Of a stretch of DNA of 64,000 bases, positions 62,004-64,000 are shown piece by piece. Every line of letters starts with the position of its first letter. Position 1 is the first letter of the stretch. The notes beneath the pieces were generated by a model. The model ran no database searches, was not told where the DNA came from, and saw nothing but the letters and a program-made list of their open reading frames with translations. Source of the DNA: Scleroderma bovista (taxonomy: Eukaryota; Basidiomycota; Agaricomycetes; Boletales; Sclerodermataceae); the NCBI GenBank assembly GCA_037178675.1, contig JAYMGJ010000514.1, positions 24,394 through 88,393 of the forward strand. Direction: 5' to 3'. The position numbers and the translations under genes were made by a program.

Positions 62004-64000
62004 ATGGACACCCTAGACATAACAGACACCCTAGATGTTGAAGATGCCTTTCGCTTGGGATGTGCGAGAATCAAGGAGCACTTCAATTGCTTTAGAGTCC
62101 TCGTCGTCGGGCGAGCTAATGCAGGGAAAACCACCCTCCTTCAGAGGATTGCCAATACAACAGAGTTTCCGGAGATCTTCAATGCCAAAGGAGAAAAGGT
62201 AATATATCTTCTACTATAATATCAGACCATTTAGCTGTGTGATCATCAGATTGATCCCATGACTGTTCAAGGATCTCTGGAGGTGAGCCAGCAAATTTGC
62301 ACAATGTCATTTTTTGTGATAACTTTTCAGAGGGGCCATCATAACATTGAAGATGAACTCATCTTTAAGAGTGCCCCCAGTTTCATCTTTCATGACTCAC
62401 AAGGAATTGGCTCTGATAGAGAATGGAACCTGATGAAGGACTTTATCATGGCCCGAGCAGTGGCAAAGGAGTATCAAAAGCAAATTCATCTCATCTGGTA
62501 AGTTCCATCTTTGGTGATACTAAGTCACCAGTGACACCCCGATGCAATGAGGTATTGCATTTCAACATCTGATTATGAGAGGCCAATATTAGCTACAGAA
62601 GAAATGTTTTTCTCGAATCAATGGCATGGTGAGTTGTTTCATTCTCATTATGTAATATCAACATAGCTACTACTGTTGGTGCAGTGCCTGTGATTGTTGT
62701 ATTGACAAAGGCTGATGCCTTGAGGGTGCCTGCACTCAATCAATTGATGAGGGAAAAGAGATTGAGTATGAAAGAAGCAATGCCAAGGGCAGGGGAAGCT
62801 GCAGTGCAGATGCTATGTAGGCTGGTGGCAAGAATTGAATCACAACTGAGTGGATGCAAGTACCCTCCCAAGGCATATATATCAATGACTAGTAAGTGTT
62901 CACTGTTACCATTTGTTTTCAGGCTGAACCACACTCCCCACAGGTATGAATCAAGAGGTTGCAGATTGTGGTCCACTTTTAAGGTGTACAACTGATGCAC
63001 TGAATGAGGTGGAACCATGGCAGTATCTATTCCGAACACAAGCCAACCTCCAAGAACATTGCAAATCACCAGATTCTCTTCACACACTCATGCGTTGGCT
63101 GACTGTCACAATGGACCTCGATTTGGCAATTGCACTTGGAAATGCAGCATTGAAGCTCCGTCCACCAGGAGATTCTTTACGTGATGCTTCTCTACATGCC
63201 CTATCGTGTTGTCTACATGCAAGGTTTGAGAAATTTGGCATCATAGGTGATTTAGAGGAGGCAATCTCCCTTGCACAAGCTGCATTAGCACTCCGCCTTC
63301 CCGATCACCCCGAACGTGCAACCTCCCTCCATGACGTTGCCTCTGTCCTCTATACCAGGTTCCAGAAACTCGGAGAAATATCCAACTTGAAGGAGGCAAT
63401 CACTCTTGGACGAGGCGCACTAGATCTACGTCCATTAGGTCACCCTGATCGTATTGCATCTCTGGATAGCCTCTTCACTTATATCGTGGCCATGTTCGAC
63501 CAGCAAAGTGATCGGATAACAGACATCGAGGAAGCTGCCTCTGTCGCACGAGGTGTTGTAGAAACCTGTCCACATGAAGAGCGGCTCAACTTTCTGTGCA
63601 AACTCTCCGGTCATCTTTTAAACAGGTTCCGAAAACAGGGTGACTTCGCTGATTTGGAGGGAGCTAGCAAGCTGCACCGAGATATATTAGAACTCTGCCC
63701 ACAGGGTCATCCAGAGCTAGCTTCATCACTCCACGAACTCGCACTTCACTTATCGGAAAGGTTCGACCAACTAGAGAGGGCCATCGCGCTGACATACTTT
63801 GCTTTGGATCTTCGTCCACCGGGCGACCCTGATCGCGCTGCGTCACTCAAGAGCCTCGCAACATATCGGCAAAAGAAGATTATGGAACCACCCACAGAGG
63901 TCGCCCCAGCAGGTATCAAAAGGCTTATTAGAGATGCCATTGATGACACATTGGAAACCCTTCCACCACGCCTTCTTAATACTCAGACTGGCTGCCTTTG
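62004..64000 (+). CDS. GTPase-TPR protein, NLR-like architecture, runs off the window
   Basis: Six exons, 62004-62198, 62250-62282, 62331-62497, 62552-62628, 62685-62891 and 62944 to beyond 64000, give one open frame with phase-consistent GT-AG introns of 48-56 nt. The N-terminal GTPase domain has a P-loop GRANAGKT (36-43), a DSQG G3 motif (98-101) and TKAD (165-168, the NKxD box with Thr for Asn), as in AIG1/MMR_HSR1-type GTPases. From about residue 275 come TPR-like repeats of ~43 residues (DLEEAISLAQAALALR, NLKEAITLGRGALDLRP, DIEEAASVARGVVETCP, DLEGASKLHRDILELCP), continuing to the edge. Agaricomycetes have many such genes. The layout parallels NACHT/NB-ARC-TPR receptors with a GTPase instead, so a signalling or recognition role is plausible but inferred. 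The C-terminus is unseen. Confidence 0.85.

Overview
The window looks like nuclear DNA of an agaricomycete (mushroom-forming basidiomycete). Genes are split by 47-76 nt GT-AG introns. Remnants of KDZ and Plavaka DNA transposons, both familiar from this class, lie beside a hAT element, HET-domain genes, an F-box gene, a DUF6698-like gene and a GTPase-TPR gene. I saw no rRNA, tRNA or CRISPR. The region reads as accessory, repeat-rich sequence with one conserved-looking anchor, a Kin4-like protein kinase (12606-16369).

1-6.8 kb holds tandem repeats, a GGT/ACC low-complexity block, a truncated KDZ transposase and unassigned remnants. 6.8-30 kb is the core: four HET-domain paralogs around the kinase. 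HET1 (6832-9189) and a broken chimeric copy HET2 (10741-11590) are on the minus strand to its left; HET3 (21474-23912) and HET4 (27542-29921) are on the plus strand to its right. HET3 and HET4 belong to a tandem segmental duplication of kinase 3' part + about 0.94 kb spacer + HET gene. The two copies record later events: a 3441-bp hAT insertion present only in the first copy (the exact empty site survives in the second), a 153-bp palindromic MITE only in the second, and a 449-bp deletion between 8-bp repeats. The spacers are almost identical while the HET genes they lead into have diverged, including one intron, so the cluster looks mosaic.

30-33 kb is satellite-like repeat DNA with periods of about 216 and 265 bp. 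33-44.3 kb carries a DUF6698-like gene, a Wee1-kinase exon fragment, an F-box gene, a degenerate Pro/Ser-rich gene and a coiled-coil gene with one internal stop. 44.7-49.5 kb and 56.4-60.3 kb are two degenerate copies of a composite locus (HAL/NPR-type kinase fragments plus a disordered Pro/Ser-rich protein) with modules in different order. A decayed Plavaka transposase (49769-53964) lies between them. The window ends inside a GTPase-TPR gene (62004 to beyond 64000) whose layout resembles a fungal NLR with a TRAFAC-type GTPase as its nucleotide-binding module.

HET genes are known for allorecognition and programmed cell death in filamentous fungi; that role is inferred here from the family. 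The copy turnover, pseudogenes and transposons fit a fast-evolving recognition locus. Exon boundaries were worked out by hand from splice signals and paralog comparison, without transcripts.
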